A stretch of 39,457 bases of DNA. It comes from a virus. The stretch's first letter is position 1. Each line of letters begins with the position of its first letter. The stretch is taken from positions 1 through 39,457 of IMG/VR virus record IMGVR_UViG_3300050014_000266. One strand, written 5' to 3'. Shown here piece after piece: positions 12,533 to 19,893 of the stretch. The translations under genes were made by a program, and so were the position numbers. The notes beneath the pieces were generated by a model. The model was not told the DNA's origin, ran no database searches, and worked only from the letters and a program-made list of their open reading frames with translations.

Positions 12533-12552
12533 GCCATGTGCAGTTTTTCGCG
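12533..12552. repeat. Dispersed motif GCCATGTGNNGTTTYT, copy 2
   Basis: Second copy of the motif found at 2721-2740 and 15435-15454; here between the leader frame and operator-like site 2. Confidence 0.35.
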
Positions 12553-12560
12553 CATCCGGT

Positions 12561-12588
12561 GGGTGATAATTACCCGCGCCGTGGGTGA
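12561..12588. promoter_or_regulatory. Operator-like site 2 with an extra half-site
   Basis: TTACCCGCGCCGTGGGTGA (12570-12588) matches site 1 at 17 of 19 positions; a third GGGTGA half-site at 12561-12566 makes a second near-palindrome around TAAT. It lies upstream of the transglycosylase leader on the minus strand. TAATTA inside it could be a -10 box, but no -35 was found. Confidence 0.5.
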
Positions 12589-12620
12589 TTTCCGCACTTG
12601 CGCAGTAGAATTACACACGG

Positions 12621-12755
12621 TCAGTCACCGGGCACCCAGATATAGCCGCACTTGTCGCAAGTCCAGTAAGTGACCCGGCCCATTACTTTCCCCTCCATGG
12701 CAACGTGAACGTCGGTACATCGCCAAGTCTCACGGCCGCAGCGAGGGCACTTCAC
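12621..12755 (-). CDS. 44-residue zinc ribbon protein
   Basis: GTG 12755 overlaps the methyltransferase stop (GTGA). CPRCG near residue 3 and CDKCG near 35 frame a two-stranded zinc ribbon ending YIWVPGD. Probably a nucleic-acid or protein adaptor; function unknown. Confidence 0.6.
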   Translation of the reverse strand: MKCPRCGRETWRCTDVHVAMEGKVMGRVTYWTCDKCGYIWVPGD

Positions 12756-13291
12756 GGCGCGCCCATCTCGACATGGCACAGCGCCTCGTTCCCCCACGCG
12801 TCCCATCCGAGGCGTTGGCGGCGGGCGAACATCTCTAGGCGTGGGCCGGGTGACACTTGCTCGAAGTAGTCCATCCAGCACTCCGGTTTCCGACTGTGCC
12901 CGCCGCTCCGCGTGGTGGTGATGACCGCCGACGGCATCGTGTCTAGTCGGGTGGGCGTGCCCCGCGTAGCAACCAGAATGAACTCGGCGGAGTTCGGCGC
13001 GACCGAGGCGGGAAGGTTCGCATCAGCCTTGTGCCATACAAGCGTTTGCCGGTAGCGGAACCCCCACGCGACGATAACGTCGAAGGCCGCGCGCAAGTAG
13101 CGGTTCGTCGTCCACAGGAACAGGCGACAATCGCGGTCCGACAAGTCGCGGACTGGCAGTGCGCATATCGCAGCGACGGTCATACTGGGATACGGCAGGG
13201 GCCGCACGATGAGAGCTCCACGGCCGGGTCCGACCGCGAAGCCTTCCTCGTACTCCCACGGCGGGTCGACAACGATCGTCCGGTACTTCAT
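12752..13291 (-). CDS. MT-A70 family DNA adenine methyltransferase
   Basis: 179 residues. IVVDPPWEYEEG at residues 6-17 carries the catalytic DPPW motif IV; DCRLFLWTTNRYLRAAFDVI and GFRYRQTLVWHKADA are conserved MT-A70 strands, and the end (PGPRLEMFARRQRLGWDAWG) is the family signature. It transfers methyl from SAM to the N6 of adenine, probably protecting phage DNA. It is the only intact methyltransferase here, since the other is disrupted at 3413-4162. Starts three bases after the previous stop. Confidence 0.92.
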   Translation of the reverse strand: MKYRTIVVDPPWEYEEGFAVGPGRGALIVRPLPYPSMTVAAICALPVRDLSDRDCRLFLWTTNRYLRAAFDVIVAWGFRYRQTLVWHKADANLPASVAPNSAEFILVATRGTPTRLDTMPSAVITTTRSGGHSRKPECWMDYFEQVSPGPRLEMFARRQRLGWDAWGNEALCHVEMGAP

Positions 13292-13294
13292 CTG

Positions 13295-13645
13295 TCAGTC
13301 ATCCGGCGATTCCGGCAGTTCGTCGAGGTCCGGCGCGACGGCCCGGTGCGTGATCGTGTCCTCGTACTCGTCGCGGAGTTCGTGCCCGAAGGCGGCGACG
13401 AGCAGGTAGAAGGCACAGTCACAGAGTTCTTCGATGGCCTCGCCTGCGAACCCGACGAGCTGCAGGTTGTCCTTCCAGAAGGCCGCGTCGCCATACTTGG
13501 CGAAGGCTTTCTCCCCGGCGAGGCGTTCGCGCTCAAGTCCGATAATCTCGCCCATGACGACGTTGGTGAGGTAGCCGCGCAGGAGTTCGGGGATTTGGTC
13601 GGAGTGGCGGTCGAACCAAGCGATTTGCGCTGAGAGGGGAATCAT
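13295..13645 (-). CDS. All-helical protein, possibly MazG-like
   Basis: 116 residues. GEIIGLERERLAGEKAFAKY and EAIEELCDCAFYLLVAAF give the E-rich helices seen in small all-alpha nucleotide pyrophosphohydrolases (MazG type), which remove unwanted dNTPs. Acidic C-terminus. ATG overlaps the upstream stop. The family assignment is tentative; only the helix pattern and acidic positions support it. Confidence 0.45.
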   Translation of the reverse strand: MIPLSAQIAWFDRHSDQIPELLRGYLTNVVMGEIIGLERERLAGEKAFAKYGDAAFWKDNLQLVGFAGEAIEELCDCAFYLLVAAFGHELRDEYEDTITHRAVAPDLDELPESPDD

Positions 13646-13905
13646 TTGCCCGCCCCGAAGCATGCTTCACAGATGTTCCTGTATTTGGAGTACGGGAAGC
13701 CATCAACGTACATCCCGCCAGCGATGGGTTTTCCGCAGACCTCACACTGCACTGTCTCGTCTTCCAGTCCCGGATGCGCGTCTCTGAATGAGCCGAAGAT
13801 GGCCCGCAGTGTGGTTTTGGGTAGACGGCCGTGCTTCTTGTCTGTCCCGTATGCTGCAAGAAGTCGGTCCTCAAGTTCGTCGAGTGGGCAGAGGTCGCGG
13901 CTCAC
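13642..13905 (-). CDS. Small zinc-binding protein
   Basis: 87 residues from GTG 13905 (GTGA overlap). A helical start (LDELEDRLLAAYGTDKKHGR) leads to CEVC and CEAC pairs about 27 residues apart, with GGMYVDGFPYSKY between, consistent with one zinc. Function unknown. Confidence 0.55.
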   Translation of the reverse strand: MSRDLCPLDELEDRLLAAYGTDKKHGRLPKTTLRAIFGSFRDAHPGLEDETVQCEVCGKPIAGGMYVDGFPYSKYRNICEACFGAGK

Positions 13906-14120
13906 AGCGGCACGTCCCATGATTGGCCCCATTCCGGGCAGCGGGTCACGGCGAGGGCCATTTCGTTGTCGATGCAGACGCTTAGGAGTGCCTTCGCCGC
14001 CGGGCACCCCGCGAGCTTTGCACAGCGTAGGCAGAGACAGTGCGTGCGCCGCTTCTCATCCATGAACGGGTCGGTAAAGACGCGGTGTCCATGATGTTCT
14101 TCCAGAACGGGCGGCCTCAT
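13902..14120 (-). CDS. Small cysteine-rich protein
   Basis: 72 residues. CLCLRCAKLAGC near residue 28 and a later C give up to five ligands; the end is EWGQSWDVPL. ATG overlaps the previous TGA. Function unknown; one of a run of zinc-type miniature proteins. Confidence 0.5.
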   Translation of the reverse strand: MRPPVLEEHHGHRVFTDPFMDEKRRTHCLCLRCAKLAGCPAAKALLSVCIDNEMALAVTRCPEWGQSWDVPL

Positions 14121-14245
14121 CTCAGCCCGCCCCCGAATTGAGAGGCTATCGTCTCGGTCGCAGGCACGGGAATGTCCCGCAAGTTGTCCACCGATACAGG
14201 CCCAGATTCGCGATAGTGGCCGCGACTGCAGGAGAGGTAGGGCAT
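14117..14245 (-). CDS. 42-residue hypothetical protein
   Basis: ATG 14245 shares one base with the phosphoesterase stop (TAATG), TGA at 14117 overlaps the next ATG. No membrane or zinc motif (SVDNLRDIPVPATETIASQF). Supported by position between tightly coupled genes only. Confidence 0.45.
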   Translation of the reverse strand: MPYLSCSRGHYRESGPVSVDNLRDIPVPATETIASQFGGGLR

Positions 14246-15066
14246 TACAGGATTCCCTCGATGCTGACGCCTTCGCGGCCGGGTGTGACGACGAAGCGCA
14301 CCGCGCCCAATGTCGTCGGCGGATAACCGGCTCTCTCGGCGTAGCCGACGTGGCCCTGCTGGAGCGTGCGCACGAACGAGCCGGTGTGAGCGACGTAGAC
14401 GGTCTGCTGCACTTCCTTGGTGAATGACTGGTTCGTCGTCAGGCGCGTCTGCGGCACGATGAACTTCGAGTGGGAGTGGCCACTAAGGTAAATGTCGGCG
14501 TCGATATACGCCATGAGGCGGCGCGACTCGTTCACTTTGGCGCCGTCGAGACGCCCGCCCTGCCAGCCGTGATGATGGAAGATGCGCAAGGAAGCGCCCA
14601 TGTTGTATTCGTTCTTGAAACTGAGGCGGGTCAGACACGCCCACTTGGTGTAAATCTCCGGCCGGCCGATTGCTTCGAGCACGCGCATAGAGAGGTTCGT
14701 GTAGTAGTACTTCTTGAAGGTGACTTCGTGGTTCCCGTCACCGTAGGCGACGAACTTGTCGGCGATCGGCCGCAGCCGGTTCGCGAGCTTTTCCACGTAC
14801 ACGTCGCCGATGCGGTCCTGATTGGCGAGGTCGATGACCTTTTCGTCGACGCCGCCCGCCTCCCAGCGCTTGTCATTCGGCGCGATCGACTCGACCATGT
14901 CGCCCATGCCGACCACGAGCGCGCGCGGATCATTGCGGATTGCCGCGATCGTCTCGTCCAAGAGGTGCGTGTCGCAGTTGGCGCTGCCGAAGTGGATGTC
15001 TCCCAGGGGGTAGATGGAATAGGACTCGCCGTGCTTATGGTCGATGCGAATCGAGTTGATCTCCAT
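14245..15066 (-). CDS. Calcineurin-like metallophosphoesterase
   Basis: 273 residues. All five metal motifs are present in order: GDIH (23-25), GMGD (53-56), GDGNHE (109-114), HHHG (164-167) and SGHSH (195-199). The family uses two metals to cleave phosphomono- or diesters; phage members have been linked to DNA or RNA end processing, but the substrate here is unknown. It is coupled to the HEVLE-motif gene upstream and to a small gene downstream. Confidence 0.9.
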   Translation of the reverse strand: MEINSIRIDHKHGESYSIYPLGDIHFGSANCDTHLLDETIAAIRNDPRALVVGMGDMVESIAPNDKRWEAGGVDEKVIDLANQDRIGDVYVEKLANRLRPIADKFVAYGDGNHEVTFKKYYYTNLSMRVLEAIGRPEIYTKWACLTRLSFKNEYNMGASLRIFHHHGWQGGRLDGAKVNESRRLMAYIDADIYLSGHSHSKFIVPQTRLTTNQSFTKEVQQTVYVAHTGSFVRTLQQGHVGYAERAGYPPTTLGAVRFVVTPGREGVSIEGIL

Positions 15067-15070
15067 ACCG

Positions 15071-15337
15071 TCACCACCACGCCGGGTTGTGCCGCAGCAC
15101 CGCGAACAGTTCGGCGGCGAGCGTCGCGATCTGCGGATGTGAGAGGCCCATGTCGTGCGTGTCGTTCAATGCTTCGAGAACTTCGTGCAGAAGCGTTGCC
15201 TGTTGGTATTCGGGGGCGGAGTCGGCATCGACGGTGAGCGCCAGTCTGGCGTTGTGACAGGAGCCGTCACCTTCGAGCATCGGTTGTACTGTGACCGAGT
15301 ACGGCAAGCCGCAGACTTCGAGCGATTCGGGTAGCAA
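15071..15337 (-). CDS. Small phage protein with HEVLE motif
   Basis: 88 residues. I prefer the TTG start at 15337 because AAGGGAGG is five bases upstream; an ATG at 15358 lies before that site. Residues 52-90 (QQATLLHEVLEALNDTHDMG, then LAAELFAVLRHN) match a widespread small phage family with a metal-protease-like HExxE motif; catalytic function is unproven. The 5' leader forms a large hairpin (15351-15408). Confidence 0.6.
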   Translation of the reverse strand: MLPESLEVCGLPYSVTVQPMLEGDGSCHNARLALTVDADSAPEYQQATLLHEVLEALNDTHDMGLSHPQIATLAAELFAVLRHNPAWW

Positions 15338-15350
15338 GTGCGCCTCCCTT

Positions 15351-15408
15351 GTTGTCATCGCATCCCGCAACCTGCTCAAATGGGCACGTTGCGGTACTCA
15401 ATGACAAC
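15351..15408 (-). promoter_or_regulatory. Nested inverted repeat in a 5' leader
   Basis: Outer arms GTTGTCAT (15351-15358) and ATGACAAC (15401-15408), inner arms CGCAAC (15366-15371) and GTTGCG (15388-15393). The outer arm ends beside the AAGGGAGG ribosome site of the next gene. It could be an operator or an RNA fold; no T-run follows. Confidence 0.4.
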
Positions 15409-15412
15409 TACG

Positions 15413-15622
15413 CTAGCCCGGCTTCGTGCCCGCCGCCATGTGTGGTTTTTCACGCGATTTGCGCGCGAAGCAGGCGGGCTGCGACCCGTCCATGAACAGT
15501 GCCCGGCGTACCGGCGGCGCCTGCCCGTACGCTTCCTCGTACGCCTCCATCGCGTGCAGGATCGGCTCGCAGCGTTCGGCCTCGCGGCAGAGGCGGCGAC
15601 AGTAGGCGTAGGACAGGGGCAT
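15413..15622 (-). CDS. Hypothetical protein
   Basis: 69 residues, ATG 15622 shortly after the HNH stop, without a clear ribosome site. N-terminal half has three cysteines and helix (YCRRLCREAERCEPILHAME). The C-terminal codons overlap the third copy of the dispersed GCCATGTG motif. Coding is plausible rather than certain. Confidence 0.4.
   Translation of the reverse strand: MPLSYAYCRRLCREAERCEPILHAMEAYEEAYGQAPPVRRALFMDGSQPACFARKSREKPHMAAGTKPG
15435..15454. repeat. Dispersed motif GCCATGTGNNGTTTYT, copy 3
   Basis: Third copy of the motif found at 2721-2740 and 12533-12552. Confidence 0.35.
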
Positions 15623-15632
15623 GGCTAGGCCG

Positions 15633-16319
15633 TCACAGCATTACGCCCGCGAAGTCCATCGGATGCTGACCCCTCTTGCTCAGATTGCAGTGCTTGCACG
15701 TCACCACGATGTTCTCGGGGCCGTTGCTGCCACCTAGGACAAGCGGGATTACATGGTCAACGTGGTAGTCGTCTCCGACCTTCGCGCGGCACCAGAAGCA
15801 GCGGCCTCGTTGGCGGGCGTACTGTGCGGCCACGTCGGCGGCGGTGTGCTTCCCTGGGGCGTTGTTCTTTCGAGCGTGTCTCGTCCGGCTGTGGGCTGCA
15901 CGCTCGTCGGGATGTTCTTCGCGATATCGACGACCGTACTCGGCGATCTCCTCGCGGTGACTGTTCCGGTATCGAGAAGCGGCTCGCCTCGCGCTTGCGC
16001 TGTGTGCCCATTCGGGATGTAACTTGCGGTACACGCACTGTCGTTTTGCAAGTTCCTCCCCATGGGCGGCTCTGTAGCGCCGACCACGCTCGGTACCGTG
16101 CAGGCGGGTCTCCTCTTGGTGCTCTTCTTGGTACGCGCGGCAGCGGGCAATAAGATGCTCGCGGTGGCTCTCATAGTACGCTCTCGCACGCTCGCGGTTA
16201 GCGGCTCGGCAGGCGACGCAGCGACAGCCTGAGTGGGCGTAGAGGTATAGTGATGGTGACCCGTGGGCGTGCAAGAGGTTGACGCGGACAGACGAGGGAG
16301 GGGTGGTATAATCCGACAT
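15633..16319 (-). CDS. HNH endonuclease with repetitive linker
   Basis: 228 residues. CRCVACRAANRERARAYYES opens a zinc knuckle and a long basic helical linker (residues 45-150, repeated YRxxHxEE-like units), then the nuclease: RCFWCRAKVGDDYHVDHVIP, LGGSNGPENIVVTCKHCN. It is a paralogue of 30638-31330 (both end in VML and share DYHVDH/GYHVDH cores). ATG 16319 is five bases after a hairpin that holds the GGTG ribosome site. It has its own promoter leader and interrupts the late region. Confidence 0.88.
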   Translation of the reverse strand: MSDYTTPPSSVRVNLLHAHGSPSLYLYAHSGCRCVACRAANRERARAYYESHREHLIARCRAYQEEHQEETRLHGTERGRRYRAAHGEELAKRQCVYRKLHPEWAHSASARRAASRYRNSHREEIAEYGRRYREEHPDERAAHSRTRHARKNNAPGKHTAADVAAQYARQRGRCFWCRAKVGDDYHVDHVIPLVLGGSNGPENIVVTCKHCNLSKRGQHPMDFAGVML

Positions 16320-16398
16320 GCGATCACCGTCCGTTCGGTGGTGGCCACGGCCCCGGCGGGTCACACCGCGCGGGGCCACTCTGTACCTCCTCATTGTA
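16319..16398 (-). promoter_or_regulatory. HNH-associated promoter and two-hairpin leader, copy 3
   Basis: Minus strand: extended -10 TGATACAAT with TACAAT at 16393-16398 (no clear -35, which would fall in the upstream gene), ACAGAG, a 29-base hairpin (16349-16377; arms GGCCCCG and CGGGGCC, inner GCGG/CCGC), eight bases, a second hairpin (16325-16340; arms CACCG and CGGTG) and ATG five bases later. Confidence 0.6.
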
Positions 16399-16403
16399 TC
16401 ACC

Positions 16404-18452
16404 TTACGGGGCTGGCGTCGCGGGGATGTCTGCGACGACCACGAGCTGCCCAGCCGCGAGGGTGACAATGTGTGAATCTGCCAGCGTCGCCTCGATCTCG
16501 TACTTCTGTCGCTTGAATGTCAGCGCCGCCGTCTCGGCGTGCGTCAACTCGAACGTGACGGTATAACCGGGAGTCGTACTGACCACGCTCGTCGCGGTGA
16601 AAGTCGCCTGCGTGCATTTGAGGGTGACGACTCCGGTGTCGAGTACGAGCGCGTGCGTGGCATCGGCCACCGTGACCGTAATTTGCCGCGACTCGTCGGT
16701 CGCGTAGTCGTCACCGGCGTAGAGCGTGATCGTGCCGGACTCGGCGACGGGGCTTGTGACCGTGATGTCGGCCGCGCCGAGCGTGTCCGTCTTGAGCTTG
16801 ATTGCGGCGAGGCTTGTGGAATCGAAGACGACGGTATCGAGCGTGGCCACGGAACAGGACGCCACCCTCTCTTCGGCCACGGCGTAGCCCCCTCGTCCGT
16901 CGGGGATGGACCCGTAGAACATGTAGAGCCGTCCGTTGTGCTCGACCACTTCGGGGTCGGCTTCCTGACCATAGGGGAGCAGAGCACCGCCATCGTCAAC
17001 CGTGCGACCGAAGAGGATGATGTCGCCGGTTCCGGGGTCAACGACATCGACAATCCAGGCGAATGGCGTGAGGGCGTGGGCGCGCAGGATGTCGCAGGGG
17101 AGCATGGCCGGATAACCGCCGAGGAACCAGCAGTAGTCGATGCCGTCCTTCTTTCTGACGCAGGGAGACGCCGCCTGCATCGTGGGCGTGCCAATAACCG
17201 GGTTGCTCGCATACTTCGTCAGGTGGTCGAGGTCGGGTCCGGACGCAATACCGAGATAGTCGATCCCGCCCAACACGCCGCCCTCGTAGAGAATGTAGTA
17301 GGTGCCGTCGTCGTCGAGCCAGAAGTCGGAGTTCGTTATCCAGTACCCGTCCCAGTCGGCCTCAACGTCGGAGACTGTGAGAATGGCGGCAGCCGATAGC
17401 GTCCACGGAGCCTTGCCGTCTGGCGAGGTGAAGTGGTCGAGTTGTTGACCATATCCGAGGTCTCCGTGGACGTTGTCGGGGTTACACGACGCGATACAGT
17501 GATACGTGTCTCCAATCTGCCGAACGCAGATGCGGGCATAGGAATTGCTCGTGTTGCCGGGGCTGACGAGTGGTTGAAAGGTCCCCAGGGTGTAGGGTCC
17601 ACGGATTTCGTCCGCCGTCGCGTAGTTGAGTCCGCTGGCACCGCTGCCCCACATCTGCCAGCCGTCGCCGTCGGGCAAGACGGACACCTCTCCCATCACG
17701 TCAGCGACAGGACCATCGTCTACTGCCCCGTGACGAATCCAATCGCCGTTGTAAGGCAACGGCGGGGTCTTCATTCTCAGGGCGTTTTCGGCGATTCCGC
17801 CGACGATGGACGTGCGAACCGAAGTGGAAGCGTTGACTCGTCCCGCCCACCTGCACATGGCACTGTCGCCGTCGAAGTAGGGGTGCAGGGCGTCGGTCTT
17901 CTCAATGAGACAACCCGTAGCGTAGTAGGTACCGGTTCCTCCTGTGACATACATCTTGAAGGTGAGCTTGTTCTCACCGGACCCAGCCACAACAACAGTA
18001 GTGGATACCCGAACAAAAGATGCGTTTACGGCACTTACGGGGACGGGGACCGCCCGGACATAGGCGTCATCGTTGTATACCGACACAGACGGTGAAAGGG
18101 TATCTTCGCCCGCTATTGCAGAACAATGTATGTATACACTCAGGGTGAAGGCATCACCGGGGCTAACGGCCATGCGGCCTACAAACTGGATTTCCTGCCA
18201 TGACCCCGAACTGTGAACCATCTTGGTGCAGGACGTGAATCCAGTGGGCAGCGGAACGGGAGGGGAGGACTCCAGTGTGTATGTTGCCCCATCGCCATCC
18301 GTCCCCCACTTCGTCCCCGCGCTGGCGGGGTTCGTGCAGTAGTTCGTTCCAGCAGGCGGGTCGTAGGCGATGAACGCGGCCTCGATGGCCGCAGCAATGT
18401 CGGCGTCAGTGGGCAGCGCCGCAATCGCGTCGAGTACGTCTGCTTCGCTCAT
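16404..18452 (-). CDS. Tail protein with glycoside-hydrolase-43-like beta-propeller
   Basis: 682 residues. Residues 35-200 look like a carbohydrate-binding beta-sandwich (GTNYCTNPASAGTKWGTDGD; QEIQFVGRMAVSPGDAFTLS). Residues 230-545 have the repeated W/D-rich blades of five-bladed propeller glycosidases (VEADWDGYWITNSDFWLDDD, DPEVVEHNGRLYMFYGSIPD). The last 130 residues are Ig-like. It probably binds or cuts host surface sugar. It follows the endolysin gene by four bases. Hydrolase versus binding role cannot be decided from sequence alone. Confidence 0.65.
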   Translation of the reverse strand: MSEADVLDAIAALPTDADIAAAIEAAFIAYDPPAGTNYCTNPASAGTKWGTDGDGATYTLESSPPVPLPTGFTSCTKMVHSSGSWQEIQFVGRMAVSPGDAFTLSVYIHCSAIAGEDTLSPSVSVYNDDAYVRAVPVPVSAVNASFVRVSTTVVVAGSGENKLTFKMYVTGGTGTYYATGCLIEKTDALHPYFDGDSAMCRWAGRVNASTSVRTSIVGGIAENALRMKTPPLPYNGDWIRHGAVDDGPVADVMGEVSVLPDGDGWQMWGSGASGLNYATADEIRGPYTLGTFQPLVSPGNTSNSYARICVRQIGDTYHCIASCNPDNVHGDLGYGQQLDHFTSPDGKAPWTLSAAAILTVSDVEADWDGYWITNSDFWLDDDGTYYILYEGGVLGGIDYLGIASGPDLDHLTKYASNPVIGTPTMQAASPCVRKKDGIDYCWFLGGYPAMLPCDILRAHALTPFAWIVDVVDPGTGDIILFGRTVDDGGALLPYGQEADPEVVEHNGRLYMFYGSIPDGRGGYAVAEERVASCSVATLDTVVFDSTSLAAIKLKTDTLGAADITVTSPVAESGTITLYAGDDYATDESRQITVTVADATHALVLDTGVVTLKCTQATFTATSVVSTTPGYTVTFELTHAETAALTFKRQKYEIEATLADSHIVTLAAGQLVVVADIPATPAP

Positions 18453-18456
18453 CTCG

Positions 18457-19086
18457 TCACGCTCCCCGGTGCCGGATCGCGGTCATGAACTTCGACCAAA
18501 CGGTTGACAGGATGCGCACCTGCGTCGTACCGTCCGGTCGCTTCGCGGGCTTGCCCAGGAACCGCATCAGGCGCACGAACATGGACGGGCTGAATCGCTT
18601 GTCGAGCACCACGGCGGGCTTCTTCGGCTCCGGATCCTTGACGCGCACGAAGGCGGCAACGAGGTCGCTGGTCCGCAATCTGCGCATGACTTCGCCGCCG
18701 TTTGACTGATTGCCGCTGAGAGAGGTGTTCCCTTCGATAGCGTCGAACGAATGCGGCTCCGCGATCCACTTCTCGAAGATGCCGATGTGGTCGACGTCGC
18801 CGCCGTCCCACTGGTAGACAACGGCGTCACCGGGCAGGACGTTGGCCGCGCTCACGTGCGGGTAGGCGAGCCAGGTGGTCACGTCGGCGGTCGCGTGGCG
18901 GAGTTCGTGATCGGTCGCGCCCGCCCTCTTGTAGTCCCACCTGCAGAACGATCCACACCAGGGCTGGTGATAGGCGCCCGTCGCGGACTGGTACTGGCGC
19001 ACGCGCGGGCCGTCATTCGAGTTCGCCGGTTGTTCCTTGACGCCGAGTTCGATGCGCGCCAGTCGGATGATGTCGGTACGCTTCAT
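18457..19086 (-). CDS. CHAP-domain endolysin
   Basis: 209 residues. QPWCGSFCRW places catalytic Cys44; GGDVDHIGIFEKW gives His100 and AIEGNTS the third polar residue near 118-120, the CHAP triad for peptidoglycan amidase or endopeptidase. A C-terminal 65-residue basic region may bind the wall. No signal peptide, so release would need a holin. ATG 19086 follows AGGAG and overlaps the peptidase stop (ATGA). Confidence 0.85.
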   Translation of the reverse strand: MKRTDIIRLARIELGVKEQPANSNDGPRVRQYQSATGAYHQPWCGSFCRWDYKRAGATDHELRHATADVTTWLAYPHVSAANVLPGDAVVYQWDGGDVDHIGIFEKWIAEPHSFDAIEGNTSLSGNQSNGGEVMRRLRTSDLVAAFVRVKDPEPKKPAVVLDKRFSPSMFVRLMRFLGKPAKRPDGTTQVRILSTVWSKFMTAIRHRGA

Positions 19087-19883
19087 GGCAGCAACTCCTC
19101 TAGTTCCTTGACCGCTTTCGCCAGCGCCCTCTCGACGCTGCCGAGAATCTTGACGACGGCCTTGACGATCTTCTGCACGTCGCTCGGCGGCGCGGGCGTC
19201 GGCGCTGGCGGCGCTGGCGGTACCGGCACCGGCTTGACGTACTTCACGGCCATCAGCACTTCGCCGCCGTTCGCAAGAATCAACTTGAAGTCGGCGTCGG
19301 AGATGTAGAAGTCGCCAGCGTTGGCCCATGATGTGCCCCACGAGTTGCGGCCCTCACTGTCGCCGTACTCTTCGTCTACGCCGCGCCAGAGCCAGCAATG
19401 CCCGCCGACGACGTCTCCGGTCGCGTGGACTTCGTCGTTCGTATCCGGGTCGAACATGTCCTCGGTCCAATCAGTGCCGACGACGACGGGACCATGCGCT
19501 CGAACCCACGCCTGCCCCTGCGCGAACGTGCCGAAGGCGTAGGCGTCGATGTATTTGAATTCCTTGAGCGCCTTGGCGCCGCTTCTCACGCTCGAACCGT
19601 TCTGTTGGCCCGGTTCGCCGTCGATAATCTTCGCGGCGGCATAGATGGCGTCGCCCAGGGCGTCGGTCACGGTGATGTCGGCGGGCGAATCGGCCTCTGC
19701 GCAGGCGACGAATCCCGCGCACCCGTAGCCGACGCAATGCGGCGTCTGCCCTTGGTCGAGCACGACGGGGTCACTCCAGCTCACGGGCATGGCGACGCCG
19801 TCGGCAATCATGTCGGCGAGGCGTTCGACCGGCCAGTCTCTGCTGTCTTTTGGTGATGGGACGCGCCCTAACCCGTGTTTCAT
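19083..19883 (-). CDS. Papain-like (C1) cysteine peptidase
   Basis: 266 residues. VVLDQGQTPHCVGYGCAGFV gives Gln46 and catalytic Cys50; GGHCWLWRGVD gives His162; GRNSWGTSWANAGDFYIS gives Asn180. All four C1A active-site residues are present. A proline-rich hinge (VPPAPPAPTPAPP) joins it to a C-terminal helix. There is no signal peptide or propeptide of usual length. It lies between tail genes and the endolysin, so it may cut wall peptides or process a virion protein. Confidence 0.85.
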   Translation of the reverse strand: MKHGLGRVPSPKDSRDWPVERLADMIADGVAMPVSWSDPVVLDQGQTPHCVGYGCAGFVACAEADSPADITVTDALGDAIYAAAKIIDGEPGQQNGSSVRSGAKALKEFKYIDAYAFGTFAQGQAWVRAHGPVVVGTDWTEDMFDPDTNDEVHATGDVVGGHCWLWRGVDEEYGDSEGRNSWGTSWANAGDFYISDADFKLILANGGEVLMAVKYVKPVPVPPAPPAPTPAPPSDVQKIVKAVVKILGSVERALAKAVKELEELLP

Positions 19884-19893
19884 CGCAGCCGTC

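Noticed and set aside
16303-16315. Plus-strand TATAAT promoter at the HNH start
   Set aside because: GGTATAAT here is the reverse complement of the first HNH codons and no plus-strand gene follows.
624-16398. HNH leader hairpins as HEARO/omega RNA of an IscB system
   Set aside because: The leaders are under 110 bases, and the downstream proteins have only zinc and HNH parts, with no RuvC or arginine-rich bridge.
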